Of a stretch of 64,000 nt of DNA, positions 26,597 through 36,288 are shown piece after piece. The notes under the pieces are model-generated. The model saw nothing but the letters and a program-made list of their open reading frames with translations, searched no databases and had not been told where the DNA came from. The translations under genes were made by a program, and so were the position numbers. Numbering within the stretch: the stretch's first letter is position 1; each line of letters opens with the position of its first letter. Source of the stretch: Amycolatopsis sp. NBC_01488 (GTDB lineage: Bacteria > Actinomycetota > Actinomycetes > Mycobacteriales > Pseudonocardiaceae); NCBI RefSeq assembly GCF_036227105.1, contig NZ_CP109434.1, positions 3,910,001 through 3,974,000 on the forward strand, read 5' to 3'.

Positions 26597-27910
26597 GTGG
26601 CTGCCCCAGAGGAAAGGCGCGCCGTCAAGGTCGCCCTGCTCGGTTGCGGGACCGTCGGCGGCGAGGTCGCCCGGCTGCTCACCGAGCAGGCCGGTGAGCT
26701 GGCCGCGCGGGCCGGCGTGCCGGTCGAGCTGGCCGGCATCGCCGTCCGCCGCCCGGACAAGCACCCCGAGCTGCCGCCGGAGCTGCTGACCGCCGACGCC
26801 GAGAAGCTGGTGACCAGCGACGACGTCGACGTCGTGGTCGAGCTGGTCGGCGGCATCGAGCCGGTGCGCGGCTGGCTGCTGGCCGCGCTGAAGGCCGGGA
26901 AGTCGGTCGTCACGGCGAACAAGGCCCTGCTGGCCGAGCACTCCGCCGACCTGTTCGAGGCGGCCGACGCCGCGGGTGCCGACCTCTACTTCGAGGCCGC
27001 GGTCGCCGGGGCCATCCCGCTGCTGCGCCCGCTGCGCGAATCCCTGGCCGGCGACCGGATCACGCGCGTGATGGGCATCGTCAACGGGACCACGAACTTC
27101 ATCCTGTCCGCGATGGACTCCACCGGCGCCGGCTACGCGGAGACGCTCGACGAGGCCAGCCGCCTCGGGTACGCCGAGGCCGACCCGACCGCCGACGTCG
27201 ACGGCTACGACGCCGCGTCGAAGGCCGCGATCCTCGCGTCGCTCGCGTTCCACACCCGGGTGACGGCGTCGGACGTGCACCGCGAGGGCATCGCCGACGT
27301 CACCGCCGCGGACCTCGCCGCGGCCCGGATGCTCGGCCGCACGGTCAAGCTCCTGGCGATCTGCGAACGCGTGACCGACGACGACGGCGTCGAGTCGGTT
27401 TCCGCCCGCGTGCACCCGGTGATGATCCCGCGCAGCCACCAGCTGGCCGGGGTGGGCGGCGCGTTCAACGCCGTCTACGTCGAGGCCGACGCCGCCGGCG
27501 AGCTGATGTTCTACGGCCAGGGCGCGGGCGGCGCGCCGACCGCGAGCGCGGTGCTCGGCGACCTCGTCGCGGTGGCCCGCAACCTGGTCGCCGGCGGCCG
27601 CGGCCCGCGCGAGTCCGCGCACGCGGCGTTGCCGGTGCGGCCGATGGGCCAGACGCCGACCCGGTACCACGTAAGCCTTTCCGTCGCTGACCGCGCCGGC
27701 GTGCTCGCCCAGGTGGCGCAGGCGTTCGCCGGGCACGGCGTGAGCATCGCGGCCGTGCGGCAGAGCGACGTCGGCGACCGCGCGAGCCTCGTCGTCGTGA
27801 CGCACCAAGCCCCGGACGCCGCCCTTCAGTCCACTGTGGACGAGATCGCGAAGCTCGATGTCGTCCACGAAGTCGTCAGCGTGATGCGGGTGGAAGGCGA
27901 GGACCAGTGA
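26597..27910 (+). CDS. hom: Homoserine dehydrogenase
   Basis: The enzyme reduces aspartate semialdehyde to homoserine. The Rossmann motif [15 protein letters not shown] opens the protein; [22 protein letters not shown] and the catalytic [16 protein letters not shown] follow. A C-terminal ACT domain ([18 protein letters not shown]) is where threonine feedback acts in this family. The 437-residue length is typical. It starts with GTG and its stop overlaps the thrC start as GTGA. Confidence 0.97.
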   Translation: MAAPEERRAVKVALLGCGTVGGEVARLLTEQAGELAARAGVPVELAGIAVRRPDKHPELPPELLTADAEKLVTSDDVDVVVELVGGIEPVRGWLLAALKAGKSVVTANKALLAEHSADLFEAADAAGADLYFEAAVAGAIPLLRPLRESLAGDRITRVMGIVNGTTNFILSAMDSTGAGYAETLDEASRLGYAEADPTADVDGYDAASKAAILASLAFHTRVTASDVHREGIADVTAADLAAARMLGRTVKLLAICERVTDDDGVESVSARVHPVMIPRSHQLAGVGGAFNAVYVEADAAGELMFYGQGAGGAPTASAVLGDLVAVARNLVAGGRGPRESAHAALPVRPMGQTPTRYHVSLSVADRAGVLAQVAQAFAGHGVSIAAVRQSDVGDRASLVVVTHQAPDAALQSTVDEIAKLDVVHEVVSVMRVEGEDQ

Positions 27911-28968
27911 TCAGGCATCCCTGGCCGGGAATCATCGAGGCGTACCGGGACCGCGTCCCGGTCCCGGACGGGGCGCAGGTCGTCACGCTCGGGGAAGGCA
28001 ACACGCCGCTGCTGCCCGCGCGCCACCTGTCCGAGCTGACCGGCTGCGAGGTCCACCTCAAGGTCGAGGGCGCCAACCCGACCGGGTCGTTCAAGGACCG
28101 CGGGATGACCGTGGCCATCACGCACGCGCTCGCCAGCGGGCTCAAGGCGGTGATCTGCGCGTCGACCGGCAACACGTCCGCCTCGGCCGCCGCCTACGCC
28201 GCCCGCGCCGGCCTCACCTGCGCCGTGCTGGTGCCCCAAGGCAAGATCGCCATGGGCAAGCTCGCCCAGGCCGTGCTGCACGGCGCGCGGATCCTGCAGG
28301 TCGACGGCAACTTCGACGACTGCCTGGAGCTGGCCCGCAAGACCGCGGCCGACTACCCGGTCACCCTGGTCAACTCGGTCAACCCGGTGCGCATCGCCGG
28401 CCAGAAGACCGCGGCGTTCGAGATCTGCGACGTCCTCGGCGAAGCGCCGGACATCCACTGCCTCCCGGTCGGCAACGCGGGCAACATCACCGCCTACTGG
28501 GCCGGCTATTCCGAGTACGCGGCCGACGGTGTGGTGAAGAACACGCCGAGGATGTTCGGCTTCCAGGCGGCCGGCGCGGCGCCGCTGGTGCACGGCGAGC
28601 CGGTGCGCGACCCGGACACGATCGCCACCGCGATCCGGATCGGCAGCCCGGCCTCGTGGACCGCCGCGGTGAAGGCGAAGGACGCGTCGGAAGGGCTCTT
28701 CGAGGCCGTGACCGACGAGAAGATCCTCGAGGCCTACCGGCTGCTGGCCGGGCGCGAAGGCGTGTTCGTCGAGCCGGCCTCGGCCACCAGCGTGGCCGGC
28801 CTGCTGGCCACAGCCGCCGACGGCCGGCTCCCGAAGGGGTCCCGCGTGGTGTGCACGGTCACCGGGCACGGCCTCAAGGACCCGCAGACGGCCCTGGCCG
28901 GCAACGTCGAGGTCGAGCCGCTGGCGGTGGACCCCTCGGCGGTCGCGGCGGCGCTGGACCTGCGGTGA
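27907..28968 (+). CDS. thrC: Threonine synthase
   Basis: The 353-residue enzyme converts O-phosphohomoserine to threonine. The pyridoxal phosphate Lys63 lies in [10 protein letters not shown], the substrate loop in [16 protein letters not shown], and the phosphate cradle in [12 protein letters not shown]. This is the shorter class found in actinobacteria. It overlaps hom and thrB by 4 bases at each end (GTGA), so hom-thrC-thrB are translated in step. Confidence 0.97.
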   Translation: MIRHPWPGIIEAYRDRVPVPDGAQVVTLGEGNTPLLPARHLSELTGCEVHLKVEGANPTGSFKDRGMTVAITHALASGLKAVICASTGNTSASAAAYAARAGLTCAVLVPQGKIAMGKLAQAVLHGARILQVDGNFDDCLELARKTAADYPVTLVNSVNPVRIAGQKTAAFEICDVLGEAPDIHCLPVGNAGNITAYWAGYSEYAADGVVKNTPRMFGFQAAGAAPLVHGEPVRDPDTIATAIRIGSPASWTAAVKAKDASEGLFEAVTDEKILEAYRLLAGREGVFVEPASATSVAGLLATAADGRLPKGSRVVCTVTGHGLKDPQTALAGNVEVEPLAVDPSAVAAALDLR

Positions 28969-29852
28969 CCAGCGGGTTCACGGTCACCGTCCCGGCGTCG
29001 ACGGCGAACCTCGGGCCGGGCTTCGACGCGTTCGGCATGGCACTGGGCCTGCACGACGTCGTCGAGGTGCGGGTCACCGACGCCGGCCTCAAGGTCGAGG
29101 TGGTCGACGCCGGCGCGGGCGGGGTCGAGGACGTCCCGACCGACGAGACCCACCTCGTCGTGCGCGCCATCCGCCGGACGTGCGCGCACCTCGGCGTCGA
29201 ACTTCCCGGCCTGCACCTGCGCTGCTCCAACGCGATCCCGCACGCGCGCGGGCTCGGCTCGTCGGCGGCCGCGGTGGTGTCCGGCGTCGCCGCCGGGTAC
29301 GCGCTGGCGGGCCGGGAGCTCGACGCGTTCGAGGCGCTGCAGCTGGCCGCCGGCTTCGAAGGCCACGCCGACAACGCCGCGGCGAGCCTGTTCGGCGGCC
29401 TCGTGCTGGCCTGGTGCGAAGGCGCGGAGTTCCACGCCGAGCGGTTCGCGCCGCACCCGGCGATCCGGCCGGTCGTCGCGGTGCCGTCGGTGCGCTCGGC
29501 CACCGCGACCACGCGCGGCCTGCTGCCGGCGACCGTGCCGCACGCGGACGCCGCGCACAACGCCGGCCGCGCCGCCCTCGCCGTCCACGCGCTCACGGCG
29601 AAGCCGGAGCTGCTGCTCGCGGCCACCGAAGACCGCCTGCACCAGCACTACCGGGCCCCCGCGTACCCGGCGAGCGGCGAGCTGGTGACGACGCTGCGTG
29701 CACACGGGGTCGCCGCCGCCATCTCCGGCGCGGGCCCCACGGTGCTCGCTTTGACCACGACGGGAATACTGCCGCCAGGGGTCGACGTTGAAGGCTTCGA
29801 CGTCTTCGAGCTGCCCGTGGATCTCGCGGGTGTGCAGGTTGCGGCTCAGTAA
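28965..29852 (+). CDS. thrB: Homoserine kinase
   Basis: ThrB phosphorylates homoserine with ATP for threonine synthase. It is a GHMP kinase: [15 protein letters not shown] at the start and the ATP loop [16 protein letters not shown] near residue 95, with [11 protein letters not shown] as the third motif. The GTG at 28965 overlaps the thrC stop and gives the expected 295 residues. A gap of 401 bases to rho follows, with its own promoter. Confidence 0.96.
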   Translation: MTSGFTVTVPASTANLGPGFDAFGMALGLHDVVEVRVTDAGLKVEVVDAGAGGVEDVPTDETHLVVRAIRRTCAHLGVELPGLHLRCSNAIPHARGLGSSAAAVVSGVAAGYALAGRELDAFEALQLAAGFEGHADNAAASLFGGLVLAWCEGAEFHAERFAPHPAIRPVVAVPSVRSATATTRGLLPATVPHADAAHNAGRAALAVHALTAKPELLLAATEDRLHQHYRAPAYPASGELVTTLRAHGVAAAISGAGPTVLALTTTGILPPGVDVEGFDVFELPVDLAGVQVAAQ

Positions 29853-30253
29853 AGGCTGGGTCACGTGCCTGCGGCCCGTCCCGCCACGCGGGGGGTGGTT
29901 GTTGCACCCGGCACCCGCGCGGTCTACCCTCGGGGGCGTTCGATCACCGTGCGTTTCCGCACCCGATGCCGGTCCTCTGGGATCGCATCCTTCGTTGATC
30001 CGCCGAATCCGCACCGCCTGGCGAGCGGGGTAACGCGGAGGAACGCAGGCGGGTTTCCGGTTTCGGCGGTGCCGAATTCCGTGTCCTCCGAATGGAGGAC
30101 GCAAACCCCTGTGGTGGAGGCGCTCCAGCTGTGTTTCGCACGGCCGAAGAGCTCATCTCCCGTATCGGGGGGCAGTTACGCCGGTTCGCGATCAGAAGCG
30201 AGCGGCAGTCCGCTGATCCACCTGGAGGCGTGGATCGGTCAGGAAGGACATGT
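29853..30253 (+). other. Gap between thrB and rho, with long rho leader
   Basis: No gene is recognised here. A promoter lies at 29902-29930, giving a leader of about 315 bases before the rho start at 30254. The leader is C-rich in places and has several possible stems. Rho genes in other bacteria are controlled by termination within their own leader, so the same may apply. Confidence 0.5.
29902..29930 (+). promoter_or_regulatory. Promoter of rho
   Basis: TTGCAC (29902-29907) and TACCCT (29925-29930) are separated by 17 bases, a good match to a housekeeping sigma promoter. Transcription would start near 29937. Confidence 0.6.
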
Positions 30254-32263
30254 GTGAGCAACACCGATCTTTTGAGCGACGTGGGTAGCAGCGCCGCGGA
30301 GTCGAACGGCACCACCACCGCTCCCAGGAAGACGGTCGGCGGGTTGACCGGGAAGACCGTGGCGGAACTGCGTTCGCTGGCTGGGGAGCTCGGCGTCGGC
30401 GAGACGACGGGCATGCGCAAGGGCGACCTGATCGCCGCGATCCGTGAGCGTCAGGGCAAGTCGCGCAAGCGCCCGGCCGCCGAGACGCTGCCCCTCGAGG
30501 GCGTCGGCGAGCCGGCCAAGGCGTCGGCCCCGAAGGCCGAGCCCAAGGCCGAGGCGCCCGCCGCCCCGGTCGAGACCAAGCCGGAGCCGAAGGCCGCCGC
30601 GCCTGCCGCCGAGGTCCCCGCGGACACCCAGCCGCAGGCCGAGCGCCCGCAGCAGGACAAGCAGGACGGCCAACAGGGCCAGGACGGCCAGCCCGAGGAG
30701 GGCGGCCGCGGCCGGCGTCGCCGCGGTTCCAACCGCGCCGCCGGGTCGCCCGACGGCCAGGTCGGGGGCGACCGCCAGCAGGGCGGCGACCGTCAGCAGG
30801 GTGACCGCCAGGGCGGCGACCGTCAGCAGGGCGGTGACCGTCAGCAGGGCGGTGACCGCCAGCAGGGCGGCGGCAACCGTGACCAGCAGCGCCAGGGCGG
30901 CGGCCGGGGCGACAACCGCCAGGACGGCAACCGCCAGCGCAACCAGCAGGACAGCGGCAACCGCGGCGGCGGCCAGGACAACCGCGACAACCGCGCCCAG
31001 CAGCAGGACGACGACGAGGAAGGCGGCCGTCGCGGCCGTCGCTTCCGCGACCGTCGTCGCCGGGGCAGCGGCGGCGGCCAGCGTGACGGCGGTTCGCCGG
31101 ACACCGAGATCCGCGAGGACGACGTCCTGCTGCCCGTGGCGGGCATCCTGGACGTGCTCGACAACTACGCGTTCGTGCGCACGTCCGGCTACCTCGCCGG
31201 CCCGAACGACGTGTACGTCTCGCTGTCGCTGGTCCGCAAGTACGGCCTGCGTCGCGGTGACGCCATCACCGGCGTCGTGCGCCAGCCGCGTGACGGCGAG
31301 CAGCAGCGGCAGAAGTTCAACCCGCTGGTGCGCGTCGACTCGATCAACGGCCTGGAGCCGGACGAGGCCAAGCGGCGGCCGGACTTCACCAAGCTGACCC
31401 CGCTGTACCCGAACGAGCGGCTGCGCCTCGAGACCGAGTCGCACAAGCTCACGACCCGCGTGATCGACCTGATCATGCCGGTCGGCAAGGGGCAGCGCGC
31501 CCTGATCGTGTCGCCGCCGAAGGCCGGTAAGACCACGATCATGCAGGACATCGCGAACGCGATCTCCACGAACAACCCCGAGTGCCACCTGATGGTCGTC
31601 CTGGTCGACGAGCGTCCGGAAGAGGTCACCGACATGCAGCGCTCGGTGAAGGGCGAGGTCATCGCCTCGACCTTCGACCGGCCGCCGGCGGACCACACCT
31701 CGGTCGCGGAGCTGTCGATCGAGCGGGCCAAGCGCCTGGTCGAGATGGGCCACGACGTCGTCGTGCTGCTCGACTCGATCACCCGGCTCGGCCGCGCGTA
31801 CAACCTGGCGGCTCCGGCGTCCGGCCGGATCCTGTCCGGTGGTGTCGACTCGACCGCGCTCTACCCGCCGAAGCGGTTCCTCGGCGCGGCGCGCAACATC
31901 GAGAACGGCGGCTCGCTGACCATCTTCGCCACGGCGATGGTGGAGACCGGGTCGACGATGGACACGGTCATCTTCGAAGAGTTCAAGGGCACCGGTAACG
32001 CGGAGCTCAAGCTCGACCGCAAGATCGCCGAGCGCCGCGTGTTCCCGGCCGTCGACGTCAACCCGTCCGGTACTCGCAAGGACGAGCTGCTGCTGAATCC
32101 GGACGAGCTGGCCGTGACCGTGAAGCTGAGCCGGGTGCTGCACGCGCTCGACTCGCAGCAGGCCATCGACCTGCTGATCTCGCGGCTGCGCAAGACGAAG
32201 ACGAACACCGAGTTCCTCATGCAGGTCTCGAAGACCGCCCTCGGCGGCGGCGAGGACGACTGA
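30254..32263 (+). CDS. rho: Transcription termination factor Rho
   Basis: Rho is the hexameric RNA helicase that ends transcription. After the N-terminal helical domain ([14 protein letters not shown]) comes an insertion of about 220 residues, first Ala/Pro/Glu-rich, then Gln/Arg/Gly/Asp-rich repeats (DRQQGG) and an [12 protein letters not shown] patch. The RNA-binding fold starts near 290 ([10 protein letters not shown]), Walker [10 protein letters not shown] lies near 422, and [10 protein letters not shown] and the R-loop follow. Such insertions are typical of actinobacterial Rho and bind RNA. The start is GTG 30254 with GGAAGGA 5 bases upstream; the length is 669 residues. Confidence 0.97.
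   Translation: MSNTDLLSDVGSSAAESNGTTTAPRKTVGGLTGKTVAELRSLAGELGVGETTGMRKGDLIAAIRERQGKSRKRPAAETLPLEGVGEPAKASAPKAEPKAEAPAAPVETKPEPKAAAPAAEVPADTQPQAERPQQDKQDGQQGQDGQPEEGGRGRRRRGSNRAAGSPDGQVGGDRQQGGDRQQGDRQGGDRQQGGDRQQGGDRQQGGGNRDQQRQGGGRGDNRQDGNRQRNQQDSGNRGGGQDNRDNRAQQQDDDEEGGRRGRRFRDRRRRGSGGGQRDGGSPDTEIREDDVLLPVAGILDVLDNYAFVRTSGYLAGPNDVYVSLSLVRKYGLRRGDAITGVVRQPRDGEQQRQKFNPLVRVDSINGLEPDEAKRRPDFTKLTPLYPNERLRLETESHKLTTRVIDLIMPVGKGQRALIVSPPKAGKTTIMQDIANAISTNNPECHLMVVLVDERPEEVTDMQRSVKGEVIASTFDRPPADHTSVAELSIERAKRLVEMGHDVVVLLDSITRLGRAYNLAAPASGRILSGGVDSTALYPPKRFLGAARNIENGGSLTIFATAMVETGSTMDTVIFEEFKGTGNAELKLDRKIAERRVFPAVDVNPSGTRKDELLLNPDELAVTVKLSRVLHALDSQQAIDLLISRLRKTKTNTEFLMQVSKTALGGGEDD
30767..30872 (+). 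repeat. Tandem repeats in rho coding DRQQGG units
   Basis: Units of 15-18 bases like GACCGTCAGCAGGGCGGT recur about six times, with phase kept. They encode the DRQQGG stretch of the Rho insertion and are prone to copy-number change. Confidence 0.75.
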
Positions 32264-32274
32264 GCGTGCTCATC

Positions 32275-32308
32275 GGAGGCCTCCCCGCTCGGCCGCGGGG
32301 AGGCCTCC
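32275..32308 (+). terminator. Hairpin after rho
   Basis: Perfect 14-bp arms GGAGGCCTCCCCGC and GCGGGGAGGCCTCC close on a 6-base loop, 11 bases after the rho stop. No T run follows, as is common in actinomycetes. Confidence 0.7.
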
Positions 32309-32444
32309 GGCACGTTCGGAATACCAGGTCAGCGGGGTGCGTTCCAGTGAGCGTCTGCCCGTCTGGCAGAATCATCCGCTGAAGTCCGGCGCCGGTTCAC
32401 CCCGCGGAACGACTGGGGACCCGGAGCCAACGAGAGAGGACACC

Positions 32445-32675
32445 ATGAAGAGCGGTATTCACCCCGAGTACGTGGTCACGAACGTGAACTGCGACTGCGG
32501 AAACAGCTTCACCACGCGCAGCACCAAGACCAGCGGCGACATCCACGTCGAGATCTGCTCGAACTGCCACCCGTTCTACACGGGCAAGCAGAAGATCATG
32601 GACACCGGTGGCCGGGTCGCGCGCTTCGAGGCTCGCTACGGCAAGCGGCAGAAGAAGGACGCCGACGCCAAGTAG
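32445..32675 (+). CDS. rpmE: 50S ribosomal protein L31
   Basis: The 76-residue protein is L31 of the zinc-binding type: NCDCGNSF and [12 protein letters not shown] provide the four Cys ligands. GAGAGAGGA lies 4-6 bases before the ATG at 32445. The zinc-bearing form is normally used when zinc is sufficient, and a Zur-controlled Cys-free copy often exists elsewhere. It sits between the rho terminator and its own terminator, so it is a single-gene unit. Confidence 0.96.
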   Translation: MKSGIHPEYVVTNVNCDCGNSFTTRSTKTSGDIHVEICSNCHPFYTGKQKIMDTGGRVARFEARYGKRQKKDADAK

Positions 32676-32684
32676 CTTTTTCCA

Positions 32685-32723
32685 CGGCGCCCACCCGCAC
32701 GCGCGGGTGGGCGCCGTTGTCTT
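32685..32723 (+). terminator. Terminator after rpmE
   Basis: Arms CGGCGCCCACCCGC and GCGGGTGGGCGCCG (14 bp, perfect) enclose ACGC, followed by TTGTCTT. It lies 10 bases after the rpmE stop. Confidence 0.8.
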
Positions 32724-32742
32724 GGATGGACCGGGCTGAGAG

Positions 32743-33822
32743 GTGGCAGAGGTGGATTCGAGCTCGCTCAAGGGGCTGCTCGCCGAACACGCGGAGCTGG
32801 AGCAGCAGCTCGCGGACCCGGCGGTGCACGCCGACCAGGCGCGCGCCCGCAAGCTCGGCCGCCGCTACGCCGAGCTGACGCCGGTCGTGCGTGCCGTCCA
32901 CGAGCTGGACACCACCCGCGACGACCTCACGGCCGCGCGCGAGATGGCTTCGGAGGACGCGGAGTTCGCCGCCGAGGCCGAGGAGCTGAGCGCGCGGATC
33001 CCCGACCTCGAGTCGAAGCTCACCGAGCTGCTGCTGCCGCGCGACCCGTACGACGGCTCCGACGTCGTGATGGAGATCAAGTCCGGCGAGGGCGGCGAGG
33101 AGTCGGCGCTGTTCGCCGGCGACCTGCTGCGGATGTACCTGCGCTACGCCGAGCGCCACGGCTGGAAGGCCGAGGTCCTCGACTCGGTGGACTCCGATCT
33201 GGGCGGCTTCAAGGACGTCACGCTGTCGATCAAGACCAAGGCGGCCGACGTCGACGGCGTCTGGTCCCGCCTGAAGTTCGAGGGCGGCGTCCACCGCGTC
33301 CAGCGCGTGCCGGCGACGGAGTCCCAGGGCCGCATCCACACGTCGGCGTCCGGGGTGCTCATCTACCCGGAGCCGGAGGAGGTCGAGGTCGAGATCGACC
33401 CGAACGACCTGCGCATCGACGTGTTCCGCTCCTCGGGCCCGGGCGGCCAGAGCGTGAACACCACCGACTCGGCGGTCCGGATCACCCACCTGCCGACGGG
33501 CATCGTGGTGTCGTGCCAGAACGAGAAGTCCCAGATCCAGAACCGCGCGCGGGCCCTGCAGGTGCTGCAGGCCCGGCTGCAGGCGATCGCGGAGGAGGAG
33601 GCGGCGGCGAAGGCGTCCGACGCCCGCAAGTCCCAGATCCGCACGGTCGACCGCTCGGAGCGGATCCGGACGTACAACTTCCCGGAGAACCGCATCTCGG
33701 ACCACCGTGTGAACTACAAGGCGTACAACCTGGACCAGGTCCTCGACGGCGACCTCGACGGCGTGCTCGACGCACTGGCGACGGCGGACCGCGAAGAGCG
33801 CCTGGCCGCCTCGGCGGGCTGA
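32743..33822 (+). CDS. prfA: Peptide chain release factor 1
   Basis: RF1 reads UAA and UAG and releases the peptide. The PAT codon-recognition tripeptide lies in [10 protein letters not shown], and GGQ (residues 234-236, [11 protein letters not shown]) enters the peptidyl-transferase centre; the Gln is the substrate of PrmC methylation. A coiled N-terminal domain precedes. The 359-residue length is normal. The start is GTG 32743; GTG 32752 is an alternative with GAGAGG better spaced at 8 bases. In other actinobacteria prmC follows directly, but here 4.7 kb of leftward genes intervene. Confidence 0.96.
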   Translation: MAEVDSSSLKGLLAEHAELEQQLADPAVHADQARARKLGRRYAELTPVVRAVHELDTTRDDLTAAREMASEDAEFAAEAEELSARIPDLESKLTELLLPRDPYDGSDVVMEIKSGEGGEESALFAGDLLRMYLRYAERHGWKAEVLDSVDSDLGGFKDVTLSIKTKAADVDGVWSRLKFEGGVHRVQRVPATESQGRIHTSASGVLIYPEPEEVEVEIDPNDLRIDVFRSSGPGGQSVNTTDSAVRITHLPTGIVVSCQNEKSQIQNRARALQVLQARLQAIAEEEAAAKASDARKSQIRTVDRSERIRTYNFPENRISDHRVNYKAYNLDQVLDGDLDGVLDALATADREERLAASAG

Positions 33823-33854
33823 GCCGCTCCACGGCGGCCCAGCCCTGAGGGGGA

Positions 33855-34295
33855 TCAGCCGCAGGCGACCGGGCCGGCCGAGGCGCGGAACTGGTTGACC
33901 GAGCCGCTGCCCAGCGACAGACTGCCGGACACGTAGATGCACTTGCCGTCGGTCCCGGTCACCACCACTCCGCCCGCGTAGGTGGCGAACGTGCCCGAGT
34001 CGGTCACCGGAGTGGACTGGTCCGACCGGCGGATGCTGACCGACATCGAGTGCGACCCGGACGCGTCGTCGTAGACCTTCGCGCAGTTGGTGCCGCCGTT
34101 CGCGCCGGAGTACCAGAGGTGCAGCGAGCCGGCCAGGTCCCCGAGCTGGTTCTTCAGGGACTTCGGGAACCCGGAGACCTCACTGCCCGGACAGGTCGCC
34201 ACCGTCGCGGCCTGGGCTTGCGCGACGGGCGCCACGACGACCCCCGCCACGACGACCCCGGCGACGACCGCGAACTTCCGTACGAGTGACCGCAT
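33855..34295 (-). CDS. Secreted protein of unknown function
   Basis: The 146-residue protein begins with a clear signal peptide (basic MRSLVRKF, then a Val/Ala-rich core, ending near AQAQA). The mature part has four Cys, enough for two disulfides, and a beta-rich look (GVVVTGTDGKCIYVSGSL). It resembles small secreted proteins of Amycolatopsis and Streptomyces with no known role. The start ATG 34295 has GGAGG 8 bases upstream. It converges on prfA. Confidence 0.7.
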   Translation of the reverse strand: MRSLVRKFAVVAGVVVAGVVVAPVAQAQAATVATCPGSEVSGFPKSLKNQLGDLAGSLHLWYSGANGGTNCAKVYDDASGSHSMSVSIRRSDQSTPVTDSGTFATYAGGVVVTGTDGKCIYVSGSLSLGSGSVNQFRASAGPVACG

Positions 34296-34380
34296 CCTTG
34301 CCTCCACAGGTAGCGGTGCCCCGGGCCGTTCCCGGACCACCGCCGTCCCCACGTCCGGGAGGCCGGACCGGTTTAGCCAA

Positions 34381-35838
34381 TCAGCGGACGGCGGGCTCCT
34401 CCGGCTCGCGGAACGCGTCGAAGACCTCCGTCACGGGCTCGGCGTCTTCTTCGGGCTCAGGCTCGGGCCGGGCCGGCCGCGGGAAGAAGCTCAGCACCGC
34501 GAACGCGAACGCGAGGAAGGTCGGGAACAGCGTCAGCAGCTGGTGCTTCACGCCCTCGACGCCCTCACCCAACGCCGACAGCCCGAACTGGCCGATCGCG
34601 AACAGCAGCAGGAAGAACACCACGACGCCGTACTCGCGCGCGCGGCGGCGGAACGCCCGGACTCCGGCCCAGCCGATCAGCAGCCAGAACGGCACCAGCA
34701 CGAGCAGCCCCAGCGGCGCCGCCAGTGCCGACAGCCCCGAGAACACCGGCACGCGGTACTCCTTCGCCATCTGCGGGAACCCGGCCGACTCGGCGAAGCT
34801 GCCCAGCCGGGACGGGCGCGCGGTCAGGGTGTCGACCGCGCCCTGCTGGAGGATCTGCAGCGTGCGCGTCGGGTGGGAGGCGTAGTACTGGACCACGTTG
34901 CGGCGGCTGATCTTGTCGCGGAAGCCGGTGTAGTCCGCGTCCGTCCACGGGTGCGCCGCCCACCAGCCCGTGCCGATGAACTTCTTGGCGCTCTGCGGCA
35001 GGCCCAGCGCCGCCAGGTCGGCGTCCGTGTCGTGCTTGCCGTCGACGATGCTGTCGAACACCACGTGGTACATGTTCGCTTCGCGGTACTCGGCGTTGGC
35101 CGGGTCGCCGTGGGACTGGACCGCCGCCGTTCCCGCGCCCACGATCACCAGCACGCCCAGTGGCAGCAGCCACCGCGCGCGCCCCTTCGCGCCGAGCGGC
35201 CGGATCAGCGCCAGCGCCACCACGAACAGCGGGATCAGCAGCAGCGTCTGCGACTTCGCGTTGATGCCGATCAGCGCACCCACCACGGTGAGCGCCGCGC
35301 CCCAGTAGCGCCACGCGCCCGTGCGGTTCATCAGCAGCAGGCCACCGGCCATCAGCAGCATCCCGACGAACCCGGCGCCCTCGCTCAGCACCGACGCGAA
35401 GTAGCCGAAGAACGCCGAGTCGGCCATCACGAGCAGCAGCAGCACCGTGGCGATGACGCGGTTGCGGCGGCTCAGCTCCAGGCCGAGGACCGTCGCCGCG
35501 ATGCCCACCGCGACGAGCACGCACGTGATCGCGCCGAGCACCAGCAGGTTGAGCTGCGCCGACGAGCCGAGCACCTTCCCCAGCTTGCTCGCGACCCAGT
35601 CGAGCCACGCCTGGCTCGAGATGTAGTCGCTCTTGCAGGCCGAACCCGGCCCGTAGCTGAAGTGCACGTAGAACTCGGAACTGAGCTCCGGGTGCCGGCC
35701 GCCGAGGTCGCACAGCAGGCGCCAGCCGTCGCCGTTGTCGGCCATCCCGACCGGCCGCGGCACGAGGAACCGGACCAGCAGGACGCCCAGGGAAAGGACG
35801 AAGACACCCAAGCCGAAGCGCAGTTCACGGAATCGCAC
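34381..35838 (-). CDS. Polytopic membrane protein, GT-C-like hexosyltransferase (WsfD-like)
   Basis: The 485-residue protein has about ten hydrophobic segments and a large outside loop between the first two (MADNGDGWR, YVHFSYGPG). This outline, with an acidic pair soon after helix 1, fits polyprenyl-phosphate-sugar-using GT-C enzymes. The next two genes encode a flippase and a GT2 transferase, so this is probably the third part of a glycan-modification cassette that adds a hexose to a surface polymer. The GTG start has TACGCT 7 bases upstream, a leaderless arrangement. The acceptor is unknown. Confidence 0.6.
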   Translation of the reverse strand: MRFRELRFGLGVFVLSLGVLLVRFLVPRPVGMADNGDGWRLLCDLGGRHPELSSEFYVHFSYGPGSACKSDYISSQAWLDWVASKLGKVLGSSAQLNLLVLGAITCVLVAVGIAATVLGLELSRRNRVIATVLLLLVMADSAFFGYFASVLSEGAGFVGMLLMAGGLLLMNRTGAWRYWGAALTVVGALIGINAKSQTLLLIPLFVVALALIRPLGAKGRARWLLPLGVLVIVGAGTAAVQSHGDPANAEYREANMYHVVFDSIVDGKHDTDADLAALGLPQSAKKFIGTGWWAAHPWTDADYTGFRDKISRRNVVQYYASHPTRTLQILQQGAVDTLTARPSRLGSFAESAGFPQMAKEYRVPVFSGLSALAAPLGLLVLVPFWLLIGWAGVRAFRRRAREYGVVVFFLLLFAIGQFGLSALGEGVEGVKHQLLTLFPTFLAFAFAVLSFFPRPARPEPEPEEDAEPVTEVFDAFREPEEPAVR

Positions 35839-35856
35839 TCGGAACAGCGTACGAGA

Positions 35857-36288
35857 TCACGCAGAGTCGACGGGTGCCGCACCGGGAACGGGCGAAACGG
35901 GCCGGTCCCGGAACACGACGTAGTGGTAGAGCAGGTAGTTCCAGAACAGCCCGACGACGATCGCCGCGCCCTTCGGCACCAGCAGGTTGACGCCCGGGAA
36001 GAGGTGGCTCACCAGGGTGATGACCCCGAACTGGACCACCCAGAGCCCGAACGCCGTCACGCCGAAGAACAGCAGCGCCTGCCGCCGGATGTCGCCGTCC
36101 TTCGCGCGGAACGTGAAGTTCCGGTTCAGCGTGAACGACAGCAGCATGCCCGCCGTCGTCGAGAGGAAGTTGGCGACGAACGTCGGGACGCCCACCGTCG
36201 CCAGCAGCGCGTAGCCCAGTGCGTCGACGAGCGTGTTGCCGATCCCGACGATCCCGAAGCGCACCTGCGTGGCCGTGACGAACCTCAT
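35857..36288 (-). CDS. GtrA-family flippase
   Basis: The 143-residue protein has four membrane segments and the GtrA pattern: RFGIVGIGNTLVDALGYALL at the start, FTLNRNFTFR in the centre, FWNYLLYHYVVFR at the end. GtrA proteins move undecaprenyl-phosphate sugars across the membrane. Its ATG overlaps the stop of the GT2 gene as ATGA, so the two are made together. Confidence 0.88.
   Translation of the reverse strand: MRFVTATQVRFGIVGIGNTLVDALGYALLATVGVPTFVANFLSTTAGMLLSFTLNRNFTFRAKDGDIRRQALLFFGVTAFGLWVVQFGVITLVSHLFPGVNLLVPKGAAIVVGLFWNYLLYHYVVFRDRPVSPVPGAAPVDSA

Noticed and set aside
30767..30872. Regular repeats that could be read as a CRISPR array
   Set aside because: The units are 15-18 bases, lack spacers, and keep the rho reading frame.
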